DNA of 13,325 bases, taken from contig JASLMY010000134.1 of NCBI GenBank assembly GCA_030746295.1, positions 1 to 13,325 of the forward strand. The letters are read 5' to 3'. Position 1 is the stretch's first letter; every line of letters starts with the position of its first letter. The position numbers and the translations under genes are program-made. Shown here in pieces: positions 1 through 6,615 of the stretch. The DNA comes from Alphaproteobacteria bacterium. GTDB taxonomy: Bacteria; Pseudomonadota; Alphaproteobacteria; GCA-2731375. The notes beneath the pieces were generated by a model. The model made no database searches. It was not told the origin of the DNA and was given only the letters and a program-made list of their open reading frames with translations.

Positions 1-59
1 GGCCAGCTTAGAGAGCCTGCGACGATCTTTCAAAGATTCTTCGCCGCCCTAGAGCGTCA

Positions 60-1394
60 CTAGTCGGGCACCTCGTCGAGGGCTGCCGCCACGGCACCGC
101 CCAGCTTGTCGACGATCTCCTCGATCTCGGTCTGCTCGACGATGAAGGGCGGCGCCAAGAGGACGTGATCGCCGTTGACACCGTCGACGGTGCCGCCCAT
201 GGGGTAACAGATCAGGCCGGCCTCCAGGGCCAGGGCCTTGACGCGGGCATTCAGCTTCAGCTCCGGCCCGAAGGGCGTCTTGCTGGTGCGGTCGGCGACC
301 AGCTCGATGGCGCGAAAAAGGCCACGCCCGCGAATGTCGCCGATGTGAGGGTGGTTGCCGAATTGCTCATTCAGCGAGGCCTCCAAGTGTGCGCCCATGG
401 CGCGAACATTCGCCAACAGGCCGTCGCGCTCGATCTTCTGCTGCACCGCCAGGCCGGCGGCGCAGGCCATCGGATGGCCCATATAGGTGTGGCCGTGTTG
501 GAAGAAGCCGGAGCCGTCGCGAACCGCTTCGAAGATGCGGCCCGCCACCAGCACGGCGCCAATCGGCTGATAGCCGGCGCCCAGCCCCTTGGCGATGGTG
601 ACGAGGTCGGGGCGGACCCCTTCTTGCTCGGAGGCATGCAGGGTGCCGGTGCGACCCATGCCACACATCACTTCGTCCAGGATCAGCAACACGTCGTAGC
701 GGTCGCAGATCTCGCGGATGCGGCGAAAGTACCCGGGCACCGGCGCCACCGCGCCGGCGGTGGCACCGACCACCGGCTCGGCCACGAAGGCGAAAACGCT
801 GTCTTCGCCGAGCTCTTGGATCTTGGCCTCCAGCTCGTCGGCGACCCGACGGCCATAGTCTTCCTCACTCTCCTCGGCCGCCTTGAAGCGGTAGGCGAAG
901 CAGGGCGAGATGTGATGCGCCGGCGACAAGAGCGGCTCGAACGGCTCGCGGCGCCAGCGGTTGCCGCCCACCGACAAGGCGCCGAGCGTGTTGCCGTGAT
1001 AGCTCTGCCAGCGGGCAATGACGTGGCGACGCTCGGGCCGCCCGGTCTCGAGGTAGAACTGGCGCGCGAGCTTCAGCGCCGCTTCCATCGCTTCCGAGCC
1101 GCCGGAGACGAAATATACCTTCTCGATCCCCTCCGGCGCCGTCGCCACCAGGTGCTCGGCCAGCGCTTCCGCCGGCTCCGAGGTGAAGAATCCGCTGTGG
1201 GTATAGGCCAGGCGATCGAGCTGCGCGTGCATCGCCGCCCTGACGTCGGCGTCGCTGTGACCGAGACAGGAAACGGCCGCGCCGCCCGAGGCGTCGAGGT
1301 AGCGCTTGCCGTTTGCGTCGATGATGTAGCAGCCCTCACCCGCAACGGCGGGAACCGGTTCGTGCGTCGCTTGGCGGTGAAAGATTGCCGACAT
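60..1394 (-). CDS. Class III PLP-dependent aminotransferase (aspartate aminotransferase family)
   Basis: This 444-residue protein has the fold-type I class III aminotransferase landmarks: a phosphate-binding GGSEA at residues 98-102, the Tyr-His pair at 132-133, the cofactor Asp240 in LILDEVMCGMGRTG, and Lys269 (TIAKGLGAGYQP) as the Schiff-base lysine. The family transfers an amino group, usually from an omega-amine or amino acid to pyruvate or 2-oxoglutarate, in the cytoplasm. The exact substrate cannot be read from the sequence. The frame stays open upstream to 1484, but I chose ATG 1392-1394 because a strong Shine-Dalgarno, GGAGGAGAAG, ends six bases before it and the family's usual N-terminus (MSAIFHR) begins there. 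The gene is divergent from the cyclase gene and no partner gene adjoins it inside the window. The product class is secure; the substrate is unknown. Confidence 0.93.
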   Translation of the reverse strand: MSAIFHRQATHEPVPAVAGEGCYIIDANGKRYLDASGGAAVSCLGHSDADVRAAMHAQLDRLAYTHSGFFTSEPAEALAEHLVATAPEGIEKVYFVSGGSEAMEAALKLARQFYLETGRPERRHVIARWQSYHGNTLGALSVGGNRWRREPFEPLLSPAHHISPCFAYRFKAAEESEEDYGRRVADELEAKIQELGEDSVFAFVAEPVVGATAGAVAPVPGYFRRIREICDRYDVLLILDEVMCGMGRTGTLHASEQEGVRPDLVTIAKGLGAGYQPIGAVLVAGRIFEAVRDGSGFFQHGHTYMGHPMACAAGLAVQQKIERDGLLANVRAMGAHLEASLNEQFGNHPHIGDIRGRGLFRAIELVADRTSKTPFGPELKLNARVKALALEAGLICYPMGGTVDGVNGDHVLLAPPFIVEQTEIEEIVDKLGGAVAAALDEVPD

Positions 1395-1400
1395 CGCGTT

Positions 1401-1410
1401 CTTCTCCTCC
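1401..1410 (-). promoter_or_regulatory. Ribosome binding site that fixes the aminotransferase start
   Basis: Read on the minus strand this is GGAGGAGAAG, an almost perfect Shine-Dalgarno, six bases before ATG 1394. It argues against the longer open frame that begins at 1484, which has a family-atypical N-terminal extension. Confidence 0.8.
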
Positions 1411-1491
1411 GAGGCTACGGGCGCACAATAGGATGCGCCGTCGCGCAAGGCCAGTGGAAGGACGCGGCGCCCGGCTCTGGGCATTTCCCGG

Positions 1492-1520
1492 CTGCCGCTG
1501 GCCGGCGAGCCTGCTAGAAT
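1492..1520 (+). promoter_or_regulatory. Candidate sigma70 promoter of the CHASE2 cyclase gene
   Basis: An extended -10 element, TGC-TAGAAT (hexamer 1515-1520), lies 17 bp after a weak -35, CTGCCG (1492-1497). Transcription would begin near 1527, leaving a leader of about 75 nt before ATG 1603. The -10 is good and the -35 poor, so this may need an activator or be fortuitous. Confidence 0.4.
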
Positions 1521-1602
1521 ATCGCTCTATCGGGTGACCCGCCGCCAAGTTCTTGTCCGCTTGGACTGCTCGGCGGCGCCGATCGCGGCAGCGAGGTGAC
1601 GA

Positions 1603-4011
1603 ATGGCGACGGCCATCGACGCTGTGCACGATGCGTCGCCGCCCCGGGACGGAGCGGCAGCGGACGCAGCTGTGCCGACGACGCCGGCGGGCGCCCCGCC
1701 CGCGGCCCGTGTGAAGGCGTTCCTCCGTGCCATCCTCCGGTTCTTGCGCCGTCGCTTCGTCTACTTGCTGCCCTTGGCGGTCTTGTTCGGCGCGGTCGTG
1801 CTTTGGCAGGCGGATCCCCCTTTCCTGCGCATCTTTCAGCTCAAGGTCTTCGACCTTTACCAGCAGATCCGCCCACGGCCCTATGTGCCGCTCCCGGTCA
1901 AGATCATCGACATGGACGAGGAGAGCTTGAAGCGGCTGGGACAATGGCCCTGGCCGCGTAGCCGCCTGGCCGAGATGCTGGCGCGCCTCTTCAACGCCGG
2001 CGCCCAGGTCGTCGCCTTCGATGCCGTCTTCGCCGAGCGCGACCGAACCTCACCCGAGCAGGTCCTGTCGATCTGGCTGAACCAGCCGGAGCTCAACGTC
2101 GAGGACCTGCCCGAGGAAGCGAAGGAGTTCTCCAACACGATCCTCCGCAACGTGCCCGACCACGACGAGGTCTTCGTCGACGTCATCCGGCAAGTCGGCG
2201 AGATCTCCAAGCGGCACGGGGTGGTTGTCGGCTTCACCTTGACCACCGAGGCGAACGATGTCGTGCCGAAGAAGAAGTCCGGTCAGGCGCAAGGCGGCGA
2301 CGAGCCGCTGCAGTTCCTGCCGGCGGGTTTTGCCGGCAGCGCCGCCAACCTGCCGGAAATCGAGGCCGCGGCCAAAGGCGTTGGCAGCTTCAACATCGTC
2401 CCGGATGCGGACAGCATCGTCCGGCGGGTGCCGTTCGTGATCAGGCTCGGCAACGTGATCTATCCCTCACTCGCGGCCGAGGCGATTCGCGTCTTTCAAG
2501 GCGCCAACACCTATATCATCAAGGCGTCGGGCGCCAACATGGAAGAAAGCTTCGGCGTCAAGACGGGGCTCAATCACATCAAGGTCGGGCATGTCGAGGT
2601 GCCAGTCACCCACGACGGAAACATGTGGGTGCACTACACCGATCGCGTGCCCGAGCGCACGATCCCGGCCTGGAAGATCTTCACCGAAGGGTTCGATCCC
2701 GATTCCGTGGCCGGCCACATTCTCTATTTCGGCACCAGCGCGGCGGGCCTCAAGGATCTGCGCTCGACGCCCCTCGACTCCACCGCCGCCGGCGTCGAGG
2801 TCCATGCCCAGGTCACCGAGCAGATGTTGCTCGGCCACTATCTGAGCCGTCCCGACTGGGGCGATGGTGCAGAGGTTCTCCTGCTCATCCTGTTGAGTCT
2901 GGTTCTCATTTTTCTGACGCCGCGCTTCGGCGCCATCGCCGGCGCAGCGATCGCCACCGGCATGCTGGCCTCGGCGATCTTCGGCTCCTGGTACGCCTAC
3001 ACTGACCACCTCTTCCTCTTGGACCCGCTCTATCCAACGATCACCGTCCTGATGGTCTACCTCGCCAGCACGATCGTCAGCTACCTCGATACCGAGACGG
3101 AGCGGCGCATGGTCCGCGGCCAGTTCAGCCAATACCTCTCGCCGGCCCTGGTCGAGCAACTGGCGGCCGAGCCGGACCGGCTCAAGCTCGGCGGCGAGAT
3201 GAAGGAGATGACCTTCCTCTTCTGCGACGTCCGTGGCTTTACCACCATCTCGGAGCAGTTCAAGAGCGACCCGCAAGGGCTGACGCGACTGATCAACCGG
3301 TTCCTGACGCCGATGTCGGAGACCATTCTGGCCCGTCAGGGAACCATCGACAAATACATGGGCGATTGCATTATGGCCTTCTGGAACGCGCCCTTCGCGG
3401 ACCCGGAGCATGCCCGCCATGCCTGCGAGTCGGCCTTGGCGATGAAGCGGGCGCTGGCGGCGTTGAACGAGCGGCTGATGGCCGAAGCCAGCGCCGAGGG
3501 ACGGCAAGCGAAGCGCCTCAACGTCGGCATGGGCATCAATACCGGCGAGTGCGTCGTCGGCAACATGGGCTCGGAGCAGCGCTTCGACTATTCGGTCCTG
3601 GGCGATGCGGTGAATTTGGCCGCCCGCCTCGAAGGCCAGTCGAAGACTTATTGCCTCGACGTTATCGTCGGCGAGGACACCGAGCGCGCAGCACCCGACT
3701 TCGCATTGCTGGAGTTGGACCTGATCGCGGTCAAGGGTCGGGCGGCAGCGGCCCGCGTCTACGCCCTGTTGGGCGACGACGAGGTCAAGGCGGCCCCCGA
3801 GTTTCAGCGCCTGGTGGCGCATCAGACGGCGATGCTGGCGGCCTACCGGGGGCAACATTGGGACGAGGCGGCAGCACTCCTGGCCGAGCTCCGCGCCGCC
3901 GACGAACGGCTCGACGGCTACTGCGACCTCTTCCAAGAGCGCGTCGACTTCTATCGCGAGAGCCCGCCCGGCGAGGATTGGGACGGCGTCTTCGTCGCCA
4001 CCGAGAAGTGA
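1603..4011 (+). CDS. CHASE2-domain class III adenylate cyclase
   Basis: This 802-residue membrane protein should make cAMP from ATP in response to an extracytoplasmic signal. A proline/alanine-rich N-terminus precedes one transmembrane segment (about 51-68), a periplasmic CHASE2 domain (about 77-410), three more transmembrane helices (about 424-440, 441-461, 473-494) and a class III cyclase domain (about 530-720). Visible catalytic residues are the metal ligands Asp542 and Asp588, the adenine-specifying Lys584, and the transition-state pair Asn671 and Arg675. Ser664 stands where class IIIa enzymes have Asp and class IIIb usually Thr, so it resembles class IIIb. A helical C-terminal tail (730-802) ending near PPGEDWDGVF is typical of CHASE2 cyclases. 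The start ATG has GAGGTGA upstream. The ligand of CHASE2 is unknown. Confidence 0.94.
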   Translation: MATAIDAVHDASPPRDGAAADAAVPTTPAGAPPAARVKAFLRAILRFLRRRFVYLLPLAVLFGAVVLWQADPPFLRIFQLKVFDLYQQIRPRPYVPLPVKIIDMDEESLKRLGQWPWPRSRLAEMLARLFNAGAQVVAFDAVFAERDRTSPEQVLSIWLNQPELNVEDLPEEAKEFSNTILRNVPDHDEVFVDVIRQVGEISKRHGVVVGFTLTTEANDVVPKKKSGQAQGGDEPLQFLPAGFAGSAANLPEIEAAAKGVGSFNIVPDADSIVRRVPFVIRLGNVIYPSLAAEAIRVFQGANTYIIKASGANMEESFGVKTGLNHIKVGHVEVPVTHDGNMWVHYTDRVPERTIPAWKIFTEGFDPDSVAGHILYFGTSAAGLKDLRSTPLDSTAAGVEVHAQVTEQMLLGHYLSRPDWGDGAEVLLLILLSLVLIFLTPRFGAIAGAAIATGMLASAIFGSWYAYTDHLFLLDPLYPTITVLMVYLASTIVSYLDTETERRMVRGQFSQYLSPALVEQLAAEPDRLKLGGEMKEMTFLFCDVRGFTTISEQFKSDPQGLTRLINRFLTPMSETILARQGTIDKYMGDCIMAFWNAPFADPEHARHACESALAMKRALAALNERLMAEASAEGRQAKRLNVGMGINTGECVVGNMGSEQRFDYSVLGDAVNLAARLEGQSKTYCLDVIVGEDTERAAPDFALLELDLIAVKGRAAAARVYALLGDDEVKAAPEFQRLVAHQTAMLAAYRGQHWDEAAALLAELRAADERLDGYCDLFQERVDFYRESPPGEDWDGVFVATEK

Positions 4012-4097
4012 GATGCGCCGACTTGCCGGCGGCCTCGCGACATCGTGCTTTGCCCCCAACGGGCGACGCCGTTAGCCTCGCGAATTAGGGGAACGAC

Positions 4098-5150
4098 ATG
4101 GCACCGAGCCGAACGATACGGGCACCGATGCGCTTCGCGTCCGGCGCTGGCCGCCGCTATGGATGGCTCGGCCTCGCGCTGATGCTCTGCCTCTGGGCCG
4201 CGCCCGGCGCACTCGCCGCCGAGAAAGCGCCAGCGCTCGATATCGATGCCGTCTTGCGGGCGGTGGTCCGCATCGATTCGCGCGTGCCTGCGGACGCCCG
4301 CACCGCCCGCGGGCTCGGCACCGAGCGTGCCGGCAACGGCGTCGTGATCGACGATGCGGGCCTCGTCCTCACCATCGGCTATCTGATCCTCGAGGCACGC
4401 GAGGTGGTGCTGACCGACGCCGACGGCAGGGAGGTACCGGCGGACATCGTCGCCTACGACCACGAATCGGGTTTCGGCCTGGTCCGTGCCTTGACACCGC
4501 TGGCGGCGACGGCGCTCCGCCTCGGCAAGTCGGCCGACCTGGCCGAGGGCGAACCGGCGCTGATCGCCGCGCACGGCGGCCGGACCCAGGCGAACGGGGC
4601 CTTCGTCGTCTCGCGCCGCGAATTTGCCGGCTATTGGGAATACCTCTTGGAGCGCGCCATCTTCACCTCACCGCCCCACGCCAACTGGGGCGGCGCCGCC
4701 CTGATCGGCGCCGACGGCCGTCTCCTCGGCATCGGCTCGCTGCTGGTCGGCGACGCCCGGCCCGGCGCCGAGCCGCTGCCGGGCAACATGTTCGTGCCGA
4801 TAGACCTGCTGAAGCCGATCTTGGGTGCGCTGCTGGAGCACGGTAACCAGGCCCGTCCGGCCCGGCCGTGGCTCGGCATCTTCACCACCGACGCCCGCGA
4901 CCGAATCGTCATCACCCGGGTCTCGCCGGAGGGGCCGGCCGCCGCCGTCGACCTCAGGCCCGGCGACGCCGTCGTCGCCGTCGCCGGCGCGCCGGTCAGA
5001 AACGTCGCCGAGATGTACCGGAAGGTCTGGGCGCTTGGCGGGGCCGGCGTCGAGGTGCCGCTGACGGTACGTCGCGACGAATTGGTCCGACAATTCGCGA
5101 TCCGCTCCGGCGATCGCAACGACTACCTGAAGCTGCGCCACGAGTATTGA
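4098..5150 (+). CDS. Exported HtrA/S1C-like protein with PDZ domain, probable pseudoprotease
   Basis: This 350-residue protein has a signal peptide (hydrophobic core about 22-38, cleavage after Ala-Leu-Ala near 40), a trypsin-like S1C fold (about 45-245) and one PDZ domain (about 255-338, opening with PWLGI). The family's landmarks are recognisable but the catalytic triad is not: the His position of the usual TNxHV motif is Tyr95 (LTIGYLI), the Asp of DLA reads as GFGLV near 125-129, and the nucleophile of GNSGGP is Trp197 (ANWGGAA). It therefore looks like a periplasmic binding or scaffold protein rather than a protease. AGGGGA precedes ATG 4098. It lies 86 bp after the cyclase gene with no clear promoter or terminator between, so the two may be co-transcribed. 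I infer loss of activity from alignment by eye. Confidence 0.85.
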   Translation: MAPSRTIRAPMRFASGAGRRYGWLGLALMLCLWAAPGALAAEKAPALDIDAVLRAVVRIDSRVPADARTARGLGTERAGNGVVIDDAGLVLTIGYLILEAREVVLTDADGREVPADIVAYDHESGFGLVRALTPLAATALRLGKSADLAEGEPALIAAHGGRTQANGAFVVSRREFAGYWEYLLERAIFTSPPHANWGGAALIGADGRLLGIGSLLVGDARPGAEPLPGNMFVPIDLLKPILGALLEHGNQARPARPWLGIFTTDARDRIVITRVSPEGPAAAVDLRPGDAVVAVAGAPVRNVAEMYRKVWALGGAGVEVPLTVRRDELVRQFAIRSGDRNDYLKLRHEY

Positions 5151-5234
5151 GCCCTCGCGCCGTCACGACCAGCGTCGGTTGCCCCCTCGGACGCAACAAC
5201 TTGCGTGTCTCGGACCGCTCGCCACGAAACCTTG

Positions 5235-5263
5235 TTGCCTTCGCCCGAGTTCGCTGCTATAAG
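5235..5263 (+). promoter_or_regulatory. Strong forward promoter pointing into the non-coding region
   Basis: TTGCCT (5235-5240), a 17-bp spacer and TATAAG (5258-5263), with an extended TGC before the -10, form a convincing sigma70-type promoter of the style common in alphaproteobacteria. Transcription would start near 5270, exactly where the minus-strand terminator ends. No recognisable protein gene lies downstream until 6706. Its product would be a transcript antisense to the putative structured RNA. Confidence 0.6.
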
Positions 5264-5271
5264 GCGGCGCT

Positions 5272-5341
5272 AAGAAAAAGGGTGCCGGGGTGCATGGTGG
5301 TTGGGACCATGCGACGTGCTCAATGAGCACCCCCGACACCC
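5272..5341 (-). terminator. Intrinsic terminator of a minus-strand transcript, with three-way junction
   Basis: An outer 11-bp stem (5280-5290 with 5331-5341) encloses two perfect hairpins, 5292-5298/5306-5312 (7 bp) and 5316-5321/5325-5330 (6 bp). On the minus strand the outer stem is followed directly by TTTTTCTTA (5279 down to about 5271). The single imperfect pair, 5285 with 5336, is G-U on the minus strand and C-A on the plus strand. The U-tract exists only in the minus direction. No protein gene upstream on that strand needs it. Confidence 0.75.
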
Positions 5342-5484
5342 GCGGAGCTGGTCTCGCTCCCGACACGCGCCGTTGCACGGCATCGGCGTTTCGGATCTGG
5401 CATCGGGTGCCGCCAAAGGCGGTGCCCGTTGTCGTTTCCTTGTCATTCTCCTCGGCCCGTCCGTGCCGCCCGCCTCCCGACCGG

Positions 5485-5505
5485 GCCGGCTCCGAAGAGC
5501 CGTCG
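5485..5505 (-). repeat. 21-bp hairpin repeat, copy 1
   Basis: This stretch is identical to 5590-5610, and the two copies are 105 bp apart. Each contains the palindrome CGGCTC-CGAA-GAGCCG, which on the minus strand is a six-pair stem with a UUCG loop. Flanks are only loosely similar, so this is probably a repeated RNA element rather than a mobile sequence. Confidence 0.85.
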
Positions 5506-5589
5506 GCCGGGATTCGCGCGGTGCCGGACGATACGCCGCTTTTCGTCGGCGGACCCGTTGGATGCCGGATCTCGCTCAAACTCGACCTT

Positions 5590-5610
5590 GCCGGCTCCGA
5601 AGAGCCGTCG
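5590..5610 (-). repeat. 21-bp hairpin repeat, copy 2
   Basis: This is the exact second copy of 5485-5505, with the same six-pair UUCG hairpin. It is followed by an overlapping stem, 5606-5611 with 5623-5628. Confidence 0.85.
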
Positions 5611-6377
5611 CCGCCTCGCCGAGCGACGCCCTGCCTCCCGGGGCTGCCGAGCCGGGTCGTGTTCCCCGCCGCCACCCTCGGCTGCGGTTCCGAGGAACCG
5701 CGGCGTCCGGCCTTGGCTGGGCAACTCGCCCCACGGCTTCTCGGTCGAAACCCGTCGCCACCCGCCCCCGAGGCCGCTTGCGCGGCACCGAACTTGGGCC
5801 CGGTCACTGCCTCGCGGCCCGAAGACCGCTCGACCCTGGCCTGGCAACGAATTCCGGATCGAAAACCGAGCCCCGCCACGTCCCGAGCCATACGCCGAAG
5901 CCCATCGCCCGCTTCCGTGGGACCCGCTTGCGGCATCCGAAGATGCCCCTCGCCGGCCCGGACCGACGCCCCGAGGCGCGAACGCCCCGTCGCTCCGATC
6001 CGCCAGCCCGCCTCCGACCGAGGCCCGCCTTCCGCGCCGCCCGCGCTCCGAAGAGCACGCTCGGCACCGGTCGACCGACCTCACCTCGACGGAACTTTGG
6101 CCTCCTTCGGTGCCACCACGCCTCTGAAGAGACATTGCGGACCCGAGATCGGCCGTTCCGCCCGAAGAGAACGTGCTGTCCCGCGCCGGAAGCCGCATGG
6201 CCCGAAGGCGATCCCACTCCCGACCGGAGCAATCAACCGGCGCTGGCTTCCGCAAGATCCCCGAAGGGGCCTCGCATCACCCGTTGCCATCGACGCTCCG
6301 ACGCTAACGCGTGCACCATCAGTGTGCCGCACCCGAGCAAGAAAACAAGAAAAATCGGCCCCCAGTCGCAACAAAGT

Positions 6378-6386
6378 TGTGCATAA
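6378..6386 (-). promoter_or_regulatory. DnaA box (TTATGCACA)
   Basis: On the minus strand this matches the TTATNCACA consensus perfectly. It lies 44 bp from the second strong box at 6430-6438, in inverted orientation, and beside the almost identical 10-mers GCATAAATCG (6381) and GCACAAATCG (6399). Confidence 0.55.
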
Positions 6387-6417
6387 ATCGCCCAACTCGC
6401 ACAAATCGACAAACATG

Positions 6418-6426
6418 TTCCCCACA
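6418..6426 (+). promoter_or_regulatory. Weak DnaA-box-like site (TTCCCCACA)
   Basis: It differs at two positions from TTATCCACA and is in tandem with the perfect box, 12 bp start to start. Alone it would mean little; its spacing to the good box is why I list it. Confidence 0.3.
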
Positions 6427-6429
6427 GGC

Positions 6430-6438
6430 TTATCCACA
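6430..6438 (+). promoter_or_regulatory. DnaA box (TTATCCACA)
   Basis: This is an exact match to the highest-affinity DnaA 9-mer. An AT-richer segment (about 6540-6665) follows, as would a duplex-unwinding element, and GANTC methylation sites lie at 6446 and 6539. dnaA, hemE and parAB are not in the window, so this could instead be a DnaA-controlled promoter region. Confidence 0.6.
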
Positions 6439-6531
6439 GTGGGAGGATTCCCCAATTGCGCCAGGGGTTTCGACCGGCGGGGATGCGACCCGACATCGCC
6501 CGGCAACATCAAGAGGAGACAAGGCCGACTG

Positions 6532-6545
6532 GTGACAGGAGTCAC
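6532..6545. promoter_or_regulatory. CRP-type palindrome GTGA-N6-TCAC, distal to mlaC
   Basis: GTGACAGGAGTCAC is a perfect dyad with the core CRP/FNR-superfamily spacing. Its centre, 6538.5, is 69 bp from that of the second site. A GAGTC methylation site overlaps it. Confidence 0.5.
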
Positions 6546-6550
6546 TTCTA

Positions 6551-6566
6551 TTAACGAACTCGTTAA
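6551..6566. promoter_or_regulatory. Perfect palindrome TTAACGA-AC-TCGTTAA
   Basis: This dyad has two 7-bp arms with a 2-bp spacer and is likely an operator. TTAA half-sites are 8 bp apart, one more than the CtrA consensus TTAA-N7-TTAA, so CtrA is only a possibility. The segment CGTTAACC recurs upstream of flp and cpaB. Confidence 0.45.
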
Positions 6567-6570
6567 CCAC

Positions 6571-6584
6571 GTCTCTTCAGAGAC
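6571..6584. promoter_or_regulatory. Perfect palindrome GTCTCT-TC-AGAGAC
   Basis: A second exact dyad lies four bases after the previous one. Twelve of its bases recur in inverted orientation at 6122-6133, inside the hairpin array, as a UUCA-loop stem. It may be an operator or an RNA hairpin. Confidence 0.4.
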
Positions 6585-6599
6585 CATTAGGGAAGCGTA

Positions 6600-6615
6600 C
6601 GTGATACTTGTCACA
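6600..6615. promoter_or_regulatory. CRP-type site CGTGA-N6-TCACA upstream of mlaC
   Basis: It matches the TGTGA-N6-TCACA consensus at nine of ten positions. It is about 98 bp before ATG 6706. I see no convincing -10 at the distance expected for class II activation, so the promoter of the downstream gene is not placed. Confidence 0.55.

Larger units (their letters stand above)
5272..6350 (-). ncRNA. Putative large structured non-coding RNA with UUCG hairpin array
   Basis: Minus-strand hairpins, given in plus coordinates, lie at 5487-5502, 5592-5607, 5684-5701, 5773-5786, 5814-5829, 5932-5947, 5967-5978, 6010-6024, 6042-6059, 6120-6133, 6154-6173, 6200-6209 and 6259-6268. Eight have a UUCG loop; most of these are closed by C-G, the exceptionally stable form. 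Others have CUCG, UUCA or the GNRA loop GCAA. Stems differ (CGGCUC, GCGGUUC, GGCAUC, GCGGUC) yet remain paired. Helices at 5814-5829, 6042-6059 and 6120-6133 contain a pair that is U-G on this strand but C-A on the other. The 3' end is set by the terminator at 5272-5341. The 5' end and promoter are not clear; 6350 is a guess just beyond the last hairpin. I see no RNase P, tmRNA, SRP or 6S signature and cannot name the family. Confidence 0.6.

Noticed and set aside
1420..1470. A promoter for the aminotransferase with TATTGT as -10 on the minus strand
   Set aside because: No acceptable -35 lies 16-18 bp upstream, so the support is too weak.
165..1517. A 450-codon forward open frame opposite the aminotransferase
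   Set aside because: It is the shadow of a clearly recognised gene; its protein is Ala/Gly/Arg/His-rich without family features.
2467..4059. A 530-codon reverse open frame opposite the cyclase
   Set aside because: It is the complement of the conserved cyclase domain and has no recognisable domain of its own.
6221..6240. Minus-strand CCGGTTGATT resembling the 5' end of some 16S rRNAs
   Set aside because: No other rRNA landmark follows; it is a short chance match.
5163..6255. Reverse-strand open frames (257 and 270 codons) over the hairpin array
   Set aside because: They overlap each other and the hairpins, run through the terminator or start inside it, and look like low-complexity translations of structured RNA.
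5272..6350. Known structural RNAs (RNase P, tmRNA including the two-piece alphaproteobacterial form, SRP, 6S)
   Set aside because: I looked for the conserved RNase P core, an alphaproteobacterial tag frame and the SRP GGAA/GCAG loops and did not see them on either strand. A covariance search would be decisive.
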